From Akkermansia muciniphila (GTDB lineage Bacteria > Verrucomicrobiota > Verrucomicrobiia > Limisphaerales > BJHT01): a DNA stretch of 64,000 bases. The stretch covers positions 1 to 64,000 of the forward strand of contig CAMAUZ010000001.1 of the NCBI GenBank assembly GCA_945861535.1, given 5' to 3'. Under the pieces are notes generated by a model. That model was not told the origin of the DNA. It saw only the letters and a list, made by a program, of their open reading frames with translations, and made no database searches. Below are positions 51,255 to 60,722 of this stretch, piece by piece. Each line of letters opens with the position of its first letter. Position 1 is the first letter of the stretch. The position numbers and the translations under genes were made by a program.

Positions 51255-51683
51255 TCAGTTCGCTCCGGGGGCCAGCAGCACCTGGTTGCCCGCAGGGTCG
51301 AGCACGAAACGCTGGCCGGGGGGAGGAGCGGGCACGCGCGGGATCAGCTTGGCGGCGGCGAGTTCATACAAATCTTTGGGGAACGGCCGGCCGGCCGCGA
51401 GCCAGAAGGTCAGCGCGGCGTTCAAGGCGCGCAGATGGGCGTCGGGTGAATTGCCGTCCAGATCCCGCTTGAAGGGGCCCATTGCGTCGTTGACGACGTT
51501 GGGCGCGAAGGTGCCGTCGGCGGGTGCGTCGCCCGGCCCGGCTGACGCGGCGGCGCTCGCTGTGGCGGCGGGCGTCCCGACCGCCGTGGCGGGCTGTTCC
51601 TTGTCGCCACAGGAGACGGCGATCAAGAGGCTGGCGGTGCCAAGCAGGAGGAGGATGCGCCGCGAGGTCAGGGGGTGAGTCAT
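51255..51683 (-). CDS. Small lipoprotein, unknown
   Basis: 142 residues from ATG 51683, overlapping the stop of the upstream prepilin gene (ATGA). The signal peptide [21 protein letters not shown] ends in a lipobox-like A-V-S-C. A low-complexity Ala/Thr stretch follows, then [48 protein letters not shown], and [18 protein letters not shown] near the end. I do not recognise a named family; the 'F-P-K-D-L-x-E-L' and 'Y/F-V-L-D-P-x-x-x-Q-V-x-L' segments recall proteins paired with Verrucomicrobial prepilins. The overlap with the pseudopilin gene suggests a joint role. Confidence 0.6.
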   Translation of the reverse strand: MTHPLTSRRILLLLGTASLLIAVSCGDKEQPATAVGTPAATASAAASAGPGDAPADGTFAPNVVNDAMGPFKRDLDGNSPDAHLRALNAALTFWLAAGRPFPKDLYELAAAKLIPRVPAPPPGQRFVLDPAGNQVLLAPGAN

Positions 51684-52468
51684 TGCGTGTCCCAGATGTT
51701 GTTCGGGTCGCCCTCGGGGAATTGGTAGAGCGGGGCGGTGTCGAGAAACTCGACCCGGCCATCGAGAAACAATGCGCCGGTGCCGCTCTTGGGTCCGTGC
51801 CGGTTGGCGAAGAACCGGACATGCCCGGCGGAGCCGAAATTGCTCATCCGGTGAATGTGGCTGGTGCCGAAATTGGCGGCGGTTTCTCGCGTGATCTCGC
51901 CGCTGAGCATCCGGGTGAAACGGTCCGCCGCCATGTCCGAGTAGGAGTCCGCGACAAAGATGCTCTCGTTGGGTTTGCGCCAGGCGGTCTCGACCGGCCA
52001 GCCGTCGCCGTCCCCGTTGTTGACGCGGTTCCCGGAAGCCGTCGCGAAGGTGGGGGTGGACTGGTAGATGTTGCCGATGGAGCCGAAGTTCATGAGGCCG
52101 ACATTGCTCGTGTCCTTTGCCTGCGCTAGGGTCACTTGGAACAGTGAACTGGGGCAGTTGTAGAGTTTGGAGGCGTCCGCGATGTAGGGCATCAGCATCG
52201 GGCGCCACCAGAAGATGTGGTTGGCGACATAGCCATTGTACTCTGAGGCATAGACCGCGGCGGCCACGCCGATCTGCTTGAAGTTGTTGAGGCACGCGAC
52301 CTTCTTGCCCTTGGCCTTGGCGGTGCTCAGCGCCGGCAGCAGCATGCTCGCCAGGATGCCGATGATGGCGATGACCACCAGCAGTTCGATCAGGGTGAAA
52401 CCGTGGGTCTGGCCAGCCGTGCGCCGAGGCGCGCGTGGCTCATCCGTGGTGAAATGGGCGCGAGACAT
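51680..52468 (-). CDS. Prepilin-type N-terminal cleavage/methylation protein
   Basis: 262 residues from ATG 52468; the frame runs far upstream through repeats that are not part of the gene. The leader ends TAGQTHG and the helix [21 protein letters not shown] follows, a canonical type IV prepilin site (G at -1, E at +5). The body ([35 protein letters not shown], and [13 protein letters not shown] near the C-terminus) is the large family of Verrucomicrobia/Planctomycetes prepilin-like proteins. It is not part of the gsp operon; its role is unknown. Confidence 0.85.
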   Translation of the reverse strand: MSRAHFTTDEPRAPRRTAGQTHGFTLIELLVVIAIIGILASMLLPALSTAKAKGKKVACLNNFKQIGVAAAVYASEYNGYVANHIFWWRPMLMPYIADASKLYNCPSSLFQVTLAQAKDTSNVGLMNFGSIGNIYQSTPTFATASGNRVNNGDGDGWPVETAWRKPNESIFVADSYSDMAADRFTRMLSGEITRETAANFGTSHIHRMSNFGSAGHVRFFANRHGPKSGTGALFLDGRVEFLDTAPLYQFPEGDPNNIWDTQ

Positions 52469-52632
52469 GGCGGTGAGCCTAGGACGGCGCGGGCGCTTGT
52501 CACCGCCGAATTTCTGCGAGGCGACCGCGGGCGGGGTAGCGCAGGCGTCCTCGCCTGCGAGTTCGGGCGGCGTCTCGCCGCCCGTACCGACTCGGGGCGG
52601 GACGCCTGCGGCACCCTGGCACAACCGTGCGT

Positions 52633-52715
52633 CGGCAAACTCTAACCTCCTTTTGCGCAGCCACGCTGCTCGCGCGGAAAAGGTCAGAGTCTCCTCACGT
52701 CGTCTCCTACAACGA
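52633..52715. repeat. Inverted repeat, 'gactctaacc' family
   Basis: aaactctaacctccttttgc faces aaaaggtcagagtctcctca, with tcgtctcctacaa at the end. It follows a variant of the 'gcaggcgtcctcgcctgcga' phrase at about 52538-52618. No gene lies in 52469-52728. Confidence 0.7.
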
Positions 52716-52728
52716 CTCGCGCCGGCGG

Positions 52729-54129
52729 TCATGGTGCGAAGGCGAACGAATAGACCTTGGCCCGCTGCATTTCCAACCGTACCTGCACGGGCTGGCCGTG
52801 GGGGTGGGTCACTTCGAGGCCCACCCCAGCCGTCGTGGTGGCGGTGAGGCGGCGGCCGGTGGCCAGCACGGTTCCGGTGGCGTCGAGCAGCGTGGCTTGG
52901 ACCCAGCCGCCGGGGGCCAGGTCGGCGGTGAGGCGCAGGGTTTTGCCGGTGGCGGTGAGCGGGCGGGTGAGGATGACGGCGGGCTTGGTTTCGTCCTGTG
53001 GCGTCCAGCCGGCGAAGCCGTCGGGGCGCAGCGTGGCGAGGGCGAGGAAGCCGTCGCGCCAGTTGGTGTGCGGGCCGCTGGAGGCACCGTAGTAGAGCCG
53101 GATTTCGTGGTCGCGGACAACTGGCACGGCGGCGGGATAGACGCAGCCCCAGTCGTAGGCGTCGCGCTGAGTGGCGGTGGGTATCAGCGGCGTCCCCGGC
53201 TGGATGCGGTGCCAGGCGACGGTGTCCGCGCTCCACGCCAGTTCGCAATGCGTGCGGTCGGTCTGCGTGTTGAAAATGGCGAGCAGCCCGAGATACACGC
53301 CGGCGTGGCGGAATACGGGCATCGCGTAGGTCTGGTTGGTCCGGTCGCCGCGCAGCACTTCGACGGCCTTGGTCCAGTGAAGGAAGTCCGCGCTCTCGGT
53401 GCGTGCGACGAGGCGTTGATCGGATTTCATGCGCGTGATGCCGACGTATTTGCCCAGCTCGGGCGACCAGAACGCGTTGTTGTGGGTGTCCCCGGGGACG
53501 TTGATTTCGGGGCAGAGCGTGGGCGCGCTCCAGTGGAATCCGTCGGGCGAGAAGGCCACGGCCATCTGGCGCACGGATTCTGAGGCGCGGGCGAAAAGCT
53601 TGAAGCGCCGCGCCGGGTCGGGGTCGCGCGCATCGTGGAACACGCCCGAGCCGTGCGGGCGGCGCACGACCAGATTGTTCGCGGTGTTGCCATTGAACTC
53701 GACGAGACCGAGCGCGGGTTTCTCCCACTTCAAGCCGTCGCGCGAGGTCGCGTAGCAGACGCCCATCTCGCGGTCGTGCGGTTGGTAACGCGTTGTGGCG
53801 CGCTGGGCGGCGGGTGTCGTGGTGACGGCCGGATCGACGATGAACGGGCTGTACCAGCAGCGATAGAGCTGCGCGCGGTCATCGAAGTGGATGTTCGCAT
53901 AGAGATTGTCGAAGCGGACTTCGCACGGCTGATCCTCTTTGAACAAGGGATTCTGCGGGTGCTTGGTGACGGTGCCGACGCGCAGTTCGGCGTTCTCCGT
54001 GCGCTCGATGAGGCGCTGGTCGAGCAGGAGGTATTTTTCACGCGGCGCAAGCGCGGCGGGATCGGCGGCGGAGAGCAGCGTGGCGGAGACGAGCACGACG
54101 AGGGAAATCAGAAAACCACGGATGGACAC
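52729..54129 (-). CDS. Secreted GH32/GH43-like five-bladed propeller protein
   Basis: 466 residues from a GTG at 54129 that starts a signal peptide ([20 protein letters not shown]); the frame is open to an ATG at 54408, but that stretch is repeat-like and unlikely coding. The body has the repeated sugar-hydrolase propeller pattern: [90 protein letters not shown] and [13 protein letters not shown]-terminal beta domain ([20 protein letters not shown]) follows. It is likely a secreted glycosidase or glycan-binding protein; the substrate is not deducible. The GTG and next codons come from a 'ccacggatggacacggatga' repeat. Confidence 0.72.
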   Translation of the reverse strand: MSIRGFLISLVVLVSATLLSAADPAALAPREKYLLLDQRLIERTENAELRVGTVTKHPQNPLFKEDQPCEVRFDNLYANIHFDDRAQLYRCWYSPFIVDPAVTTTPAAQRATTRYQPHDREMGVCYATSRDGLKWEKPALGLVEFNGNTANNLVVRRPHGSGVFHDARDPDPARRFKLFARASESVRQMAVAFSPDGFHWSAPTLCPEINVPGDTHNNAFWSPELGKYVGITRMKSDQRLVARTESADFLHWTKAVEVLRGDRTNQTYAMPVFRHAGVYLGLLAIFNTQTDRTHCELAWSADTVAWHRIQPGTPLIPTATQRDAYDWGCVYPAAVPVVRDHEIRLYYGASSGPHTNWRDGFLALATLRPDGFAGWTPQDETKPAVILTRPLTATGKTLRLTADLAPGGWVQATLLDATGTVLATGRRLTATTTAGVGLEVTHPHGQPVQVRLEMQRAKVYSFAFAP

Positions 54130-54417
54130 GGATGAAGACGGATGAAGACGGGCGGACAGACGGGCGCCGGAGCGGAGCGCGGCGGGTGCATGGTCGCTGA
54201 CGGTGCAGGGGGAAGTGAGCGACGGAAAGCGCCCGAGTGCTGCACCTGACGCCTGCTCGTAAGGAAGTGAGGGACACGCGTGATTTCCTTGGCGGCGGGG
54301 AGCGCGAGGGATCGGGAGTTCGGCCGGAGTTGGCAGGGGAATTGGGGGCATGGGAATGGGGAGTGATGAGGTGGCTGCGGGTTGGGCGGTTCGCTCGGGC
54401 TGCGGCAAGCGACTGTT

Positions 54418-56376
54418 TTACGGCAGCACTTCTACGACGAAATCAAACAGTTCGCCCTGCCGCTTCCCGTCGCGGGTGATGTCGAGGGCGACGATGTGGA
54501 CGCCGGTCTTGGCGTCAGCGGTGGCGCGGAGGCGGATGGGGAAGGGGCGGCGGGCTTCGCTGTCCAACGTGCCTTCGAGCACGGCGGGTTCGGCGATGAG
54601 GCCGGTGGGCGTGTGAATTACAACGCGATGAGTCTGCGCGCGCGCGCGGAAGTTGCGGAGGTGCAGCGCGATTTCAAAACTCTCGCCGCGTTTCACGGTG
54701 TTGCGATACGGCTGCGCGCGGACCCAGAAGGGATCGAACCAGTAGCGGTAGTCGTCCTCGGAACTGAGCGTGCGGAAGGCGTCGCGCATGGCGAGCGCCC
54801 AGGCGTGGTAGCGCTCGATGAACGCGGCGGGCTGGGGCATCACGTAGGAATGGCCGCCGAGGAGCATGTCGGGCTTCAGGCGTCGGAGGAGTTCCGCGCC
54901 GAGGATGTAGCCTTCGTCGAGGATCGCGCTGTTGTGCGCGACCATGGCTTCGTGGCCGGTTTGCTGGGGATCGGCGGGGTCGCCGAAGATATTGTCGCCG
55001 GTGAAGGCGACTTTGCGGCCGTCGATCACGCCGCTGACGCACAGGGCGAACTCGGTCTGGCCGGGCATCCAGTCGATGGTGAATTTGAACCCTTCCCAGT
55101 CGAGCACTTCGCCCGATTTGAAAAGGCGGTCGAAGCGCACGCCGTCCACACCGATGCCGTAGGCCTGGATGGGCGCGGCGTAGTCGAACCACTCGGGGTG
55201 TTCGCAAACATCGGCCATGCCGTCGAGCGCCCAGAGTTTCGTGCCGTGCTGGGCGCGCAGATGCGAGCCTTGGAGGAAGTGGTCGCCGTGCATGTGCGTG
55301 GGGATCATCGCGTCGATCTGCTTGAGGCCGAGGTGCTGTTTCATGCCGGCGATGGCGGTGTCGAGGACGTTGGTTTGCAGCAGGCCGCAATCGACGGCGA
55401 GCGCGTGGCCGCTGTCGGCGATGATGAGATAGAAGTTCGGGAAAAAGCCGGGGCCGCGGAACTTGAACAGATGCGGTGACACCTGCCAGACGTGTGGGAC
55501 AGCGGTGGGCCGCGAGACGCGGTCTTGCACGGAGCCGGCGAAGGTGGTGACGGGATAGCCGCGTACGTAGAGGCGCTCGAACTTGTAAATCTTCTGCTGA
55601 AACTCCTCGAGCTGCTTGGCGGGTTCGCGGATGGCGGGACCGTGCGCGGGGAGGAGCCACGCGGCGTCGTAGCCGGCGACTTGCGCGGCGGAATTGGCGA
55701 GCGCCCACACGCCGGCGGCGAAACCGTAGTCCCACTCGGAATCAAACCAGGTGTGGAGCTTCGCGCCGTCGAGCATGAGATCGCCGGTGAAGCCGAGCCA
55801 GCGGCCGCTCTGCTTCAGAAAATAGGACATGCCGCCGGGGCTGCTGCCGCGCGTATCGACGCACCAGAGTTCGCGTCCGCGCCAGGTGAAGGTGTCCATT
55901 TTCTTGAAGGTGCGGTCGAGCGGGATGGGCTGAATGGGCGGGCGCACGAAGCTCGCGCCGTGGATGGTGAAGGCGTCGCCGAGGCGCACTTTCATTTTGC
56001 GGAAGTCGCTGGGTTTCTCGAACAGGGCGCGCTCGAAATCGGGCGCGGCGAGTTGCGTTGGTTCCGCCTTTCCCGCGCGCCACGCGGCGAGTTTCGGGAA
56101 GCCCTGGCACAGTTCGCGATGGTGGCTGGTGAAGAGCACCCACTCGACGCGCTTGACACCGATCTCGCCGAGATGATCGAGCACGCTGCCGTCGCCGAGG
56201 TCGATGAGCAGCGCGGCGTCCCCATCGCGGAGGACGTGGACATTGCACGTGTCGGTCCAAACGAAGAGGTCGGGGTGCGCGGCGGCGTCGGGTTGGGTGA
56301 AGCGGCCGGCGGCGGTGGCGGGCAGGGGTGCGAGAGCGAGGGCGAGGAGCGCGAGCAGGAGCGGGAGGGGTTTCAT
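54418..56376 (-). CDS. Secreted protein with two metallo-beta-lactamase-fold domains
   Basis: 652 residues with a signal peptide (MKPLPLLLALLALALAPLPATA). The first MBL-like domain (about 35-260) has VLFTSHHRELCQG where HxHxDH is expected, plus LGFTGDLMLDGA and LLPAHGP. The second (about 300-520) has an intact MIPTHMHGDHFLQG motif, VAFTGDNIFGDP and LLGGHSYVMP. A beta-rich C-terminal domain of about 110 residues follows. The second domain is probably the zinc hydrolase. Substrate unknown; exported. Confidence 0.78.
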   Translation of the reverse strand: MKPLPLLLALLALALAPLPATAAGRFTQPDAAAHPDLFVWTDTCNVHVLRDGDAALLIDLGDGSVLDHLGEIGVKRVEWVLFTSHHRELCQGFPKLAAWRAGKAEPTQLAAPDFERALFEKPSDFRKMKVRLGDAFTIHGASFVRPPIQPIPLDRTFKKMDTFTWRGRELWCVDTRGSSPGGMSYFLKQSGRWLGFTGDLMLDGAKLHTWFDSEWDYGFAAGVWALANSAAQVAGYDAAWLLPAHGPAIREPAKQLEEFQQKIYKFERLYVRGYPVTTFAGSVQDRVSRPTAVPHVWQVSPHLFKFRGPGFFPNFYLIIADSGHALAVDCGLLQTNVLDTAIAGMKQHLGLKQIDAMIPTHMHGDHFLQGSHLRAQHGTKLWALDGMADVCEHPEWFDYAAPIQAYGIGVDGVRFDRLFKSGEVLDWEGFKFTIDWMPGQTEFALCVSGVIDGRKVAFTGDNIFGDPADPQQTGHEAMVAHNSAILDEGYILGAELLRRLKPDMLLGGHSYVMPQPAAFIERYHAWALAMRDAFRTLSSEDDYRYWFDPFWVRAQPYRNTVKRGESFEIALHLRNFRARAQTHRVVIHTPTGLIAEPAVLEGTLDSEARRPFPIRLRATADAKTGVHIVALDITRDGKRQGELFDFVVEVLP

Positions 56377-57082
56377 GAGGCGGCGAGTTTACGGGGCACG
56401 GCGGGCGATGGAGCAACTGAAAATTCGGGTGGGGGCGCATGGATGGGGGCCTTGGTGGGAGCGCGTCCGGTCTCCGGTCGCAGCGCGGGGTCAAGGAAGG
56501 GAGCGGCGAAAACTGTCCGCGACCTGCGTCCGGTCGGCGCACGGCGGGCGCGCAGGGACACGAGTGACTGGGTTGGTGGCGTGGGACGGAGCCGCTCGAG
56601 AGCCTGGCCGAGTTGGGCAGGGGAATTTGGGGCAGGGGAATGGGAGGGGATGAATGTGCGGACGGAAGGCCGGGCTGGGGTTTGGAGATTTTCGTTTGGT
56701 GCCTGCCGCGCTTCCGAGTTCGCATTCGCGTCGTGGCCAATCTGAATCTGAACGCCAATTCCAAAACCAGATTTGGCAAAGGAATGGAGGCAAAAGAATG
56801 AAAACAAAGAAAATTCCCGTCCCCATTCCTTTGCCTCAACTCCTTTGCCAAATCGTTCCTGCCACCTTTCCGTGGGACATCCTCCCGCGCATTGTAGGAG
56901 TCGAGGTGACGAGACTCTAACCTGCTTCCGCGAGAGGCCTGTCCATCACCACCGCACGCCGCGTCTGGTGACCAAGTCTTGGTTCCGCACGCCTTCCCCC
57001 AAAGTTAGTCCTGAGACTTCGCCCGCAGCTCGCGTGGAAAAGGTCAGAGTCTCCTTACGTCGTCTCCGACAAAAGGTGTCGG
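56377..57082. repeat. 706-bp gap with two repeat elements
   Basis: It contains the second 'ggcaaaggaatggagg' element (56732-56850) and a 'gactctaacc' element (56892-57075: gtaggagtcgaggtgacgag facing aaaaggtcagagtctcctta). Bases about 56600-56660 resemble 54325-54370 (gttggcaggggaatt words). No gene is seen. Confidence 0.75.
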
Positions 57083-60000
57083 TCAACGTGCGCGGGCGGC
57101 GGCGGGCACCCGGAGGAGTTCGTAGCGGCGGGGCGGGGGCTGGTTGGCCTGGTAGATTTGGTCTTCGTAGGTGGTGACGAGGGATTGCAGCGCAGCGACG
57201 CCGGCCTGGAAGGTGGTCAGCCACGCGGCGAAGGCGGCGCGTTTGGCGGGCAGATTGGGATCTTGGTCGGCGATGGCTTTGTCGAGTTCGAGGCGTTTGT
57301 CACGCAGTTGTTCCCACCATTTGCGAAGCGGGCGGACAGCGGTGGCGTTCTTGTCTTTGTTGAACTGGGCGACGCGGAGGGCCTGCTGAAACTGCGGGGT
57401 CAGTTCGTTTTCCTGAAGTTCGAGGCCGGCGGCGAGCTGGCCGTCGGAATAGGTGCCGACGGGTGTGGCGTCGATGCGGAGTTCGTAGGTGCCGGCGGGG
57501 AGATTTTGGGCGGTGAATTTTTCCGGGCTGAAATTCGAGCCGGCCCGGGTGAGTTGAAAGCCGAGGCGGGCCTCGGCGGGGAGCACCCAGGGCAGGGCGT
57601 TGGCGGTGAAGGTGAAACTGATTCGGTCGCCCGTGGTGAAGTTGGTGATCTGACCGTTGTCGGCGGCGGCGGTGAACTGGCCGGCATTTTCCTGGATCAA
57701 GATAGAACTGACCGGGCTGCGCAGGCCGAGGTCCTCGATCAGGGCGACGGCCATGATGACGTGGCCCGGGGCGTCGGGATGGACGGCGTCGGGTATCAGG
57801 GTGAAGAGCGCGTCCATTTTGCGGCCGGCCGTGGTGGCGTGGTTCAGCGGCGAATACACGTCCGCAAAGCCGAGGCCGCGGGTGTAGGCGCTTTCGCGGA
57901 GCCAGGCGCCGTAGAGGCCGAGCACGCCGTTGTAGTGGGTGTCGCGCGGTTCGCTGGGCGAGTGGCGCAGCCGGGCGGCGCGGCCGTCGTACATGGTCGG
58001 GGTGATGGGGACGGCGATGGCACCGAGCTGGGCGATGCGGTCGAACAGCGTGCTTATGTTCCGCTGGTAGGTGTCGAAGATGGGCTTGTCGAAATCGCGA
58101 TAGCCGCCGTCGTTCATGCCGAGGAGGAGGGTGACGTATTTGGGCCGGAACGCGGCGACATCGTCGTCGAAGCGGACGAGGGCGTTGGTCGCGCGGTCAT
58201 TGGCGACGCCGGCATTGCGGAAGTGGATGCGCCGGTTGGGAAACCGCGTGTAAAAAAAGTCCTCGAAATACTGCGTGTACAGGGCCTGGTAGGTGATGCT
58301 GTCGCCGAGGAAAACCACGGTGTCGCCGGTCTGGAGTTCCATTTTGGGATGGATCCGATTGAAGCCGCGCGGGGTGTTGCTGACGGTGAGGGTCGCGATG
58401 GCGCTAGTCGCGGTGCCGGCCGCATTGCTCGCGCGGCAGCGGAACTGGGAGTTGTGATCGGCGAGAGCCAGGATCGGCGTGACGTAGGTGGTGGCGGTGG
58501 CACCCGAAATATCGGTGAACTGACCGGCGGCCGGGGCTTTGATCTGCCACTGCAACGTCGGGGGCGGCGCGCCGGAGGCCGTGGCGGTGAAGCTGGCCGT
58601 CTGGCCCTCGAACACGCTCACATTGGTGGGTGGTTGGGTGAAGCCCGGCGCAATGCCGAACACGGTCACCGTGGCGACCGCGCTGGTGGCGGAGCCGGAG
58701 GAATTGGTGGCGACGCAGCGGAACTGCGTGCCGTTGTCGGCGGGGAGCAGGACGGGGGTGACGTAGGTTCCGGCAATGGCGCCGGCAATGTTCGTGAAGT
58801 CGGTGGCGCCGGGGACTTTGCTTTGCCAGCGAAAGGTCGGGGCCGGTGTGCCGGACGCGACGGCACTTAATTCAGCGGTGTTTCCGGCCACGACGGTTTT
58901 GCTGATCGGTTGCTGGGTGAAGCTGGGAGCGCTGCCAATCACAGTCACGGTCACCGTGGCGACCGCGCTGGTGGCGGAGCCGGAGGAATTGGTGGCGACG
59001 CAGCGGAACTGCGTGCCGTTGTCGGCCGGGAGCAGGACGGGGGTGACGAACGTTCCGGCAATGGCGCCGGAAATGTTTGTGAAGTCGAGGGCGCCGGGGA
59101 CTTTGCTTTGCCACAGCAAGCTCGGCGGCGGCGTGCCGGACGCGACTGTAGTTAATTCTACGGTCGTTCCGGCCACGACGGTTTTGTTGGTGGGTTGTTG
59201 CGTGAAGCTGGGGGCGATGCCGGGGACGGTCACGGTCACCGTGGCGACCGCGCTGGTGGCGGTGCCGGAGGCGTTGGTGGCGACGCACTGGAACTGCGTG
59301 CCATTGTCGGCGGCGAGCAGGACGGGCGTGACGTACGTTCCGGCAATGGCACCGACAATGTTCGTGAAATCGAGGGCGCCGGGGACCTTGCTTTGCCAGC
59401 GCAAGGTCGGCGACGGAGTGCCGGACGCGGCGGCGGTGAATTCCGCGGTCGTTCCGGCCACGACGGTTTTGTTGGTGGGTTGTTGCGTGAAGCTGGGGGC
59501 GATGCCGGGGACGGTCACGGTCACTGTGGCGACCGCGCTGGTGGCGGAGCCGGAGGCGTTGGTGGCGACGCAACGGAACTGCGTGCCGGTGTCGGCAGGG
59601 AGCAGCACGGGCGTGACGTACGTTCCGGCAATGGCACCGACAATGTTTGTGAAGTCGAGGGCGCCGGGGACTTTGCTTTGCCAACGCAAGGTCGGAGGCG
59701 GCGTGCCGGACGCGGCGGCGGTAAATTCGGCGGTGGCTCCGGCCACGACGGTTTTGTTGGTCGGTTGTTGTGTGAAGAGCGGTGGCCTGGCAGCGGTGGC
59801 GCTCACCTGGATCACCACGTTGGGCGTTCGTTGTTCGAATCGCCCGACGGCCTCCTGCACCATCATCCACTGGAAGCTGTAGCTGCCCGGAGTGCTGGGA
59901 GCGCGGATGGAGAAGGTGAAGGTGTAGCTCGCTCCCGGCGGCACGGAATTGCGCAGGAAAACCCGGCGGATGTTCCAGTTCGCGTTGTCCACCGGATTGA

Positions 60001-60580
60001 AGGAGCCGAGCCGATGGCGGGTGGCTTCAGTCCACGTCGTCGTGCCGGTGTTGCGCAGGGTGATCGACGCGAGCGCGGTGCCGCCGGTGGTCATGAACGT
60101 GGGAACGATCTGGGAATCAAAGGCGGCGGCGTTGCCCGGGTTGACCGGCAGGAGCACGGCGATGGACGCGTTGCTGCTCGGCTGGCCAAAGAATCCGCGG
60201 CCCTCGCGGGTCATCTGCCATTGGAGGTCGTAGCCGCCGGGCACCAGTGGCGCGACGATTTCAAAGTGGAAGGCCGCGGTTTGTCCGGGCGCGACCGCGG
60301 CGGACAACGAAACGCGATTGAAGCCCCAGATGAGGTTGTCGGCCGGGTTGATGGAGCCGAGGAAATATTGGTCGGCGGCACGCCAGGTCGTGGTCCCCCG
60401 ATTAACCATGCGCACGGTGACGAGGTTGGTGTGACCGGCGAGCAGCGCGGCCGGTGTGGTCTGGGAAGTGAAGGCGGCATGGTCGCCGGCGGGCGGGGCG
60501 GCCGACAGCGGGAGGGTTTGCGCCAAGGCGATGACCGCCAGGGTTACGACAGCGAGCAGGGAGCGGTGGAACGGATTCAC
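57083..60580 (-). CDS. Large secreted Ig-repeat SGNH hydrolase
   Basis: 1165 residues from a GTG at 60580, which begins a good signal peptide (NPFHRSLLAVVTLAVIALAQTL); TTG 60619 is the only longer option. Two NBR1-type Ig-like domains come first (about 35-255: VNRGTTTWRAADQYFLGSINPADN, and NTGTTTWTEATRHRLGSFNPVDN). Five tandem Ig-like domains of about 93 residues follow (FTQQPTNKTVVAG to ATVTVTV), four of them nearly identical. An SGNH/GDSL hydrolase domain is at about 735-960 (VVFLGDSITYQ, LLLGMNDGG, DAVHPDAPGH). A charged helical C-terminus ends the chain. Probably an extracellular esterase on a long stalk. Confidence 0.85.
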   Translation of the reverse strand: MNPFHRSLLAVVTLAVIALAQTLPLSAAPPAGDHAAFTSQTTPAALLAGHTNLVTVRMVNRGTTTWRAADQYFLGSINPADNLIWGFNRVSLSAAVAPGQTAAFHFEIVAPLVPGGYDLQWQMTREGRGFFGQPSSNASIAVLLPVNPGNAAAFDSQIVPTFMTTGGTALASITLRNTGTTTWTEATRHRLGSFNPVDNANWNIRRVFLRNSVPPGASYTFTFSIRAPSTPGSYSFQWMMVQEAVGRFEQRTPNVVIQVSATAARPPLFTQQPTNKTVVAGATAEFTAAASGTPPPTLRWQSKVPGALDFTNIVGAIAGTYVTPVLLPADTGTQFRCVATNASGSATSAVATVTVTVPGIAPSFTQQPTNKTVVAGTTAEFTAAASGTPSPTLRWQSKVPGALDFTNIVGAIAGTYVTPVLLAADNGTQFQCVATNASGTATSAVATVTVTVPGIAPSFTQQPTNKTVVAGTTVELTTVASGTPPPSLLWQSKVPGALDFTNISGAIAGTFVTPVLLPADNGTQFRCVATNSSGSATSAVATVTVTVIGSAPSFTQQPISKTVVAGNTAELSAVASGTPAPTFRWQSKVPGATDFTNIAGAIAGTYVTPVLLPADNGTQFRCVATNSSGSATSAVATVTVFGIAPGFTQPPTNVSVFEGQTASFTATASGAPPPTLQWQIKAPAAGQFTDISGATATTYVTPILALADHNSQFRCRASNAAGTATSAIATLTVSNTPRGFNRIHPKMELQTGDTVVFLGDSITYQALYTQYFEDFFYTRFPNRRIHFRNAGVANDRATNALVRFDDDVAAFRPKYVTLLLGMNDGGYRDFDKPIFDTYQRNISTLFDRIAQLGAIAVPITPTMYDGRAARLRHSPSEPRDTHYNGVLGLYGAWLRESAYTRGLGFADVYSPLNHATTAGRKMDALFTLIPDAVHPDAPGHVIMAVALIEDLGLRSPVSSILIQENAGQFTAAADNGQITNFTTGDRISFTFTANALPWVLPAEARLGFQLTRAGSNFSPEKFTAQNLPAGTYELRIDATPVGTYSDGQLAAGLELQENELTPQFQQALRVAQFNKDKNATAVRPLRKWWEQLRDKRLELDKAIADQDPNLPAKRAAFAAWLTTFQAGVAALQSLVTTYEDQIYQANQPPPRRYELLRVPAAARAR
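58640..59790 (-). repeat. Tandem ~280-bp coding repeats (Ig-like domains)
   Basis: Four consecutive units inside the SGNH gene share long identical stretches (for example gttggtgggttgttgcgtga and ttccggccacgacggttttg recur at the same spacing). Each encodes one Ig-like domain; a fifth, more diverged unit lies next to the hydrolase domain. Confidence 0.85.
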
Positions 60581-60712
60581 GACAGGCAAAGTGTTGCGCG
60601 CAGATTGGGCGAATGGCAATCGATTACACCCGGAAGGGCGGGTCGGAGAGAAAACCCTCGTCCCGGCGGTCTGCCCGGAATTGTGTTACGGTTGAAAATC
60701 GGAAAACGTGGT

Positions 60713-60718
60713 GGAGGT
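60713..60718 (+). promoter_or_regulatory. Shine-Dalgarno ggaggt deciding the acyltransferase start
   Basis: ggaggt sits 4 bases before ATG 60723. It supports that start over the in-frame GTG at 60708. Such clear sites are uncommon in this window. Confidence 0.65.
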
Positions 60719-60722
60719 GCGC

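Noticed and set aside
58640-59790. Possible CRISPR-like or satellite array
   Set aside because: The ~280-bp units are in-frame Ig-domain codons of a secreted protein; there are no short repeats with unique spacers.
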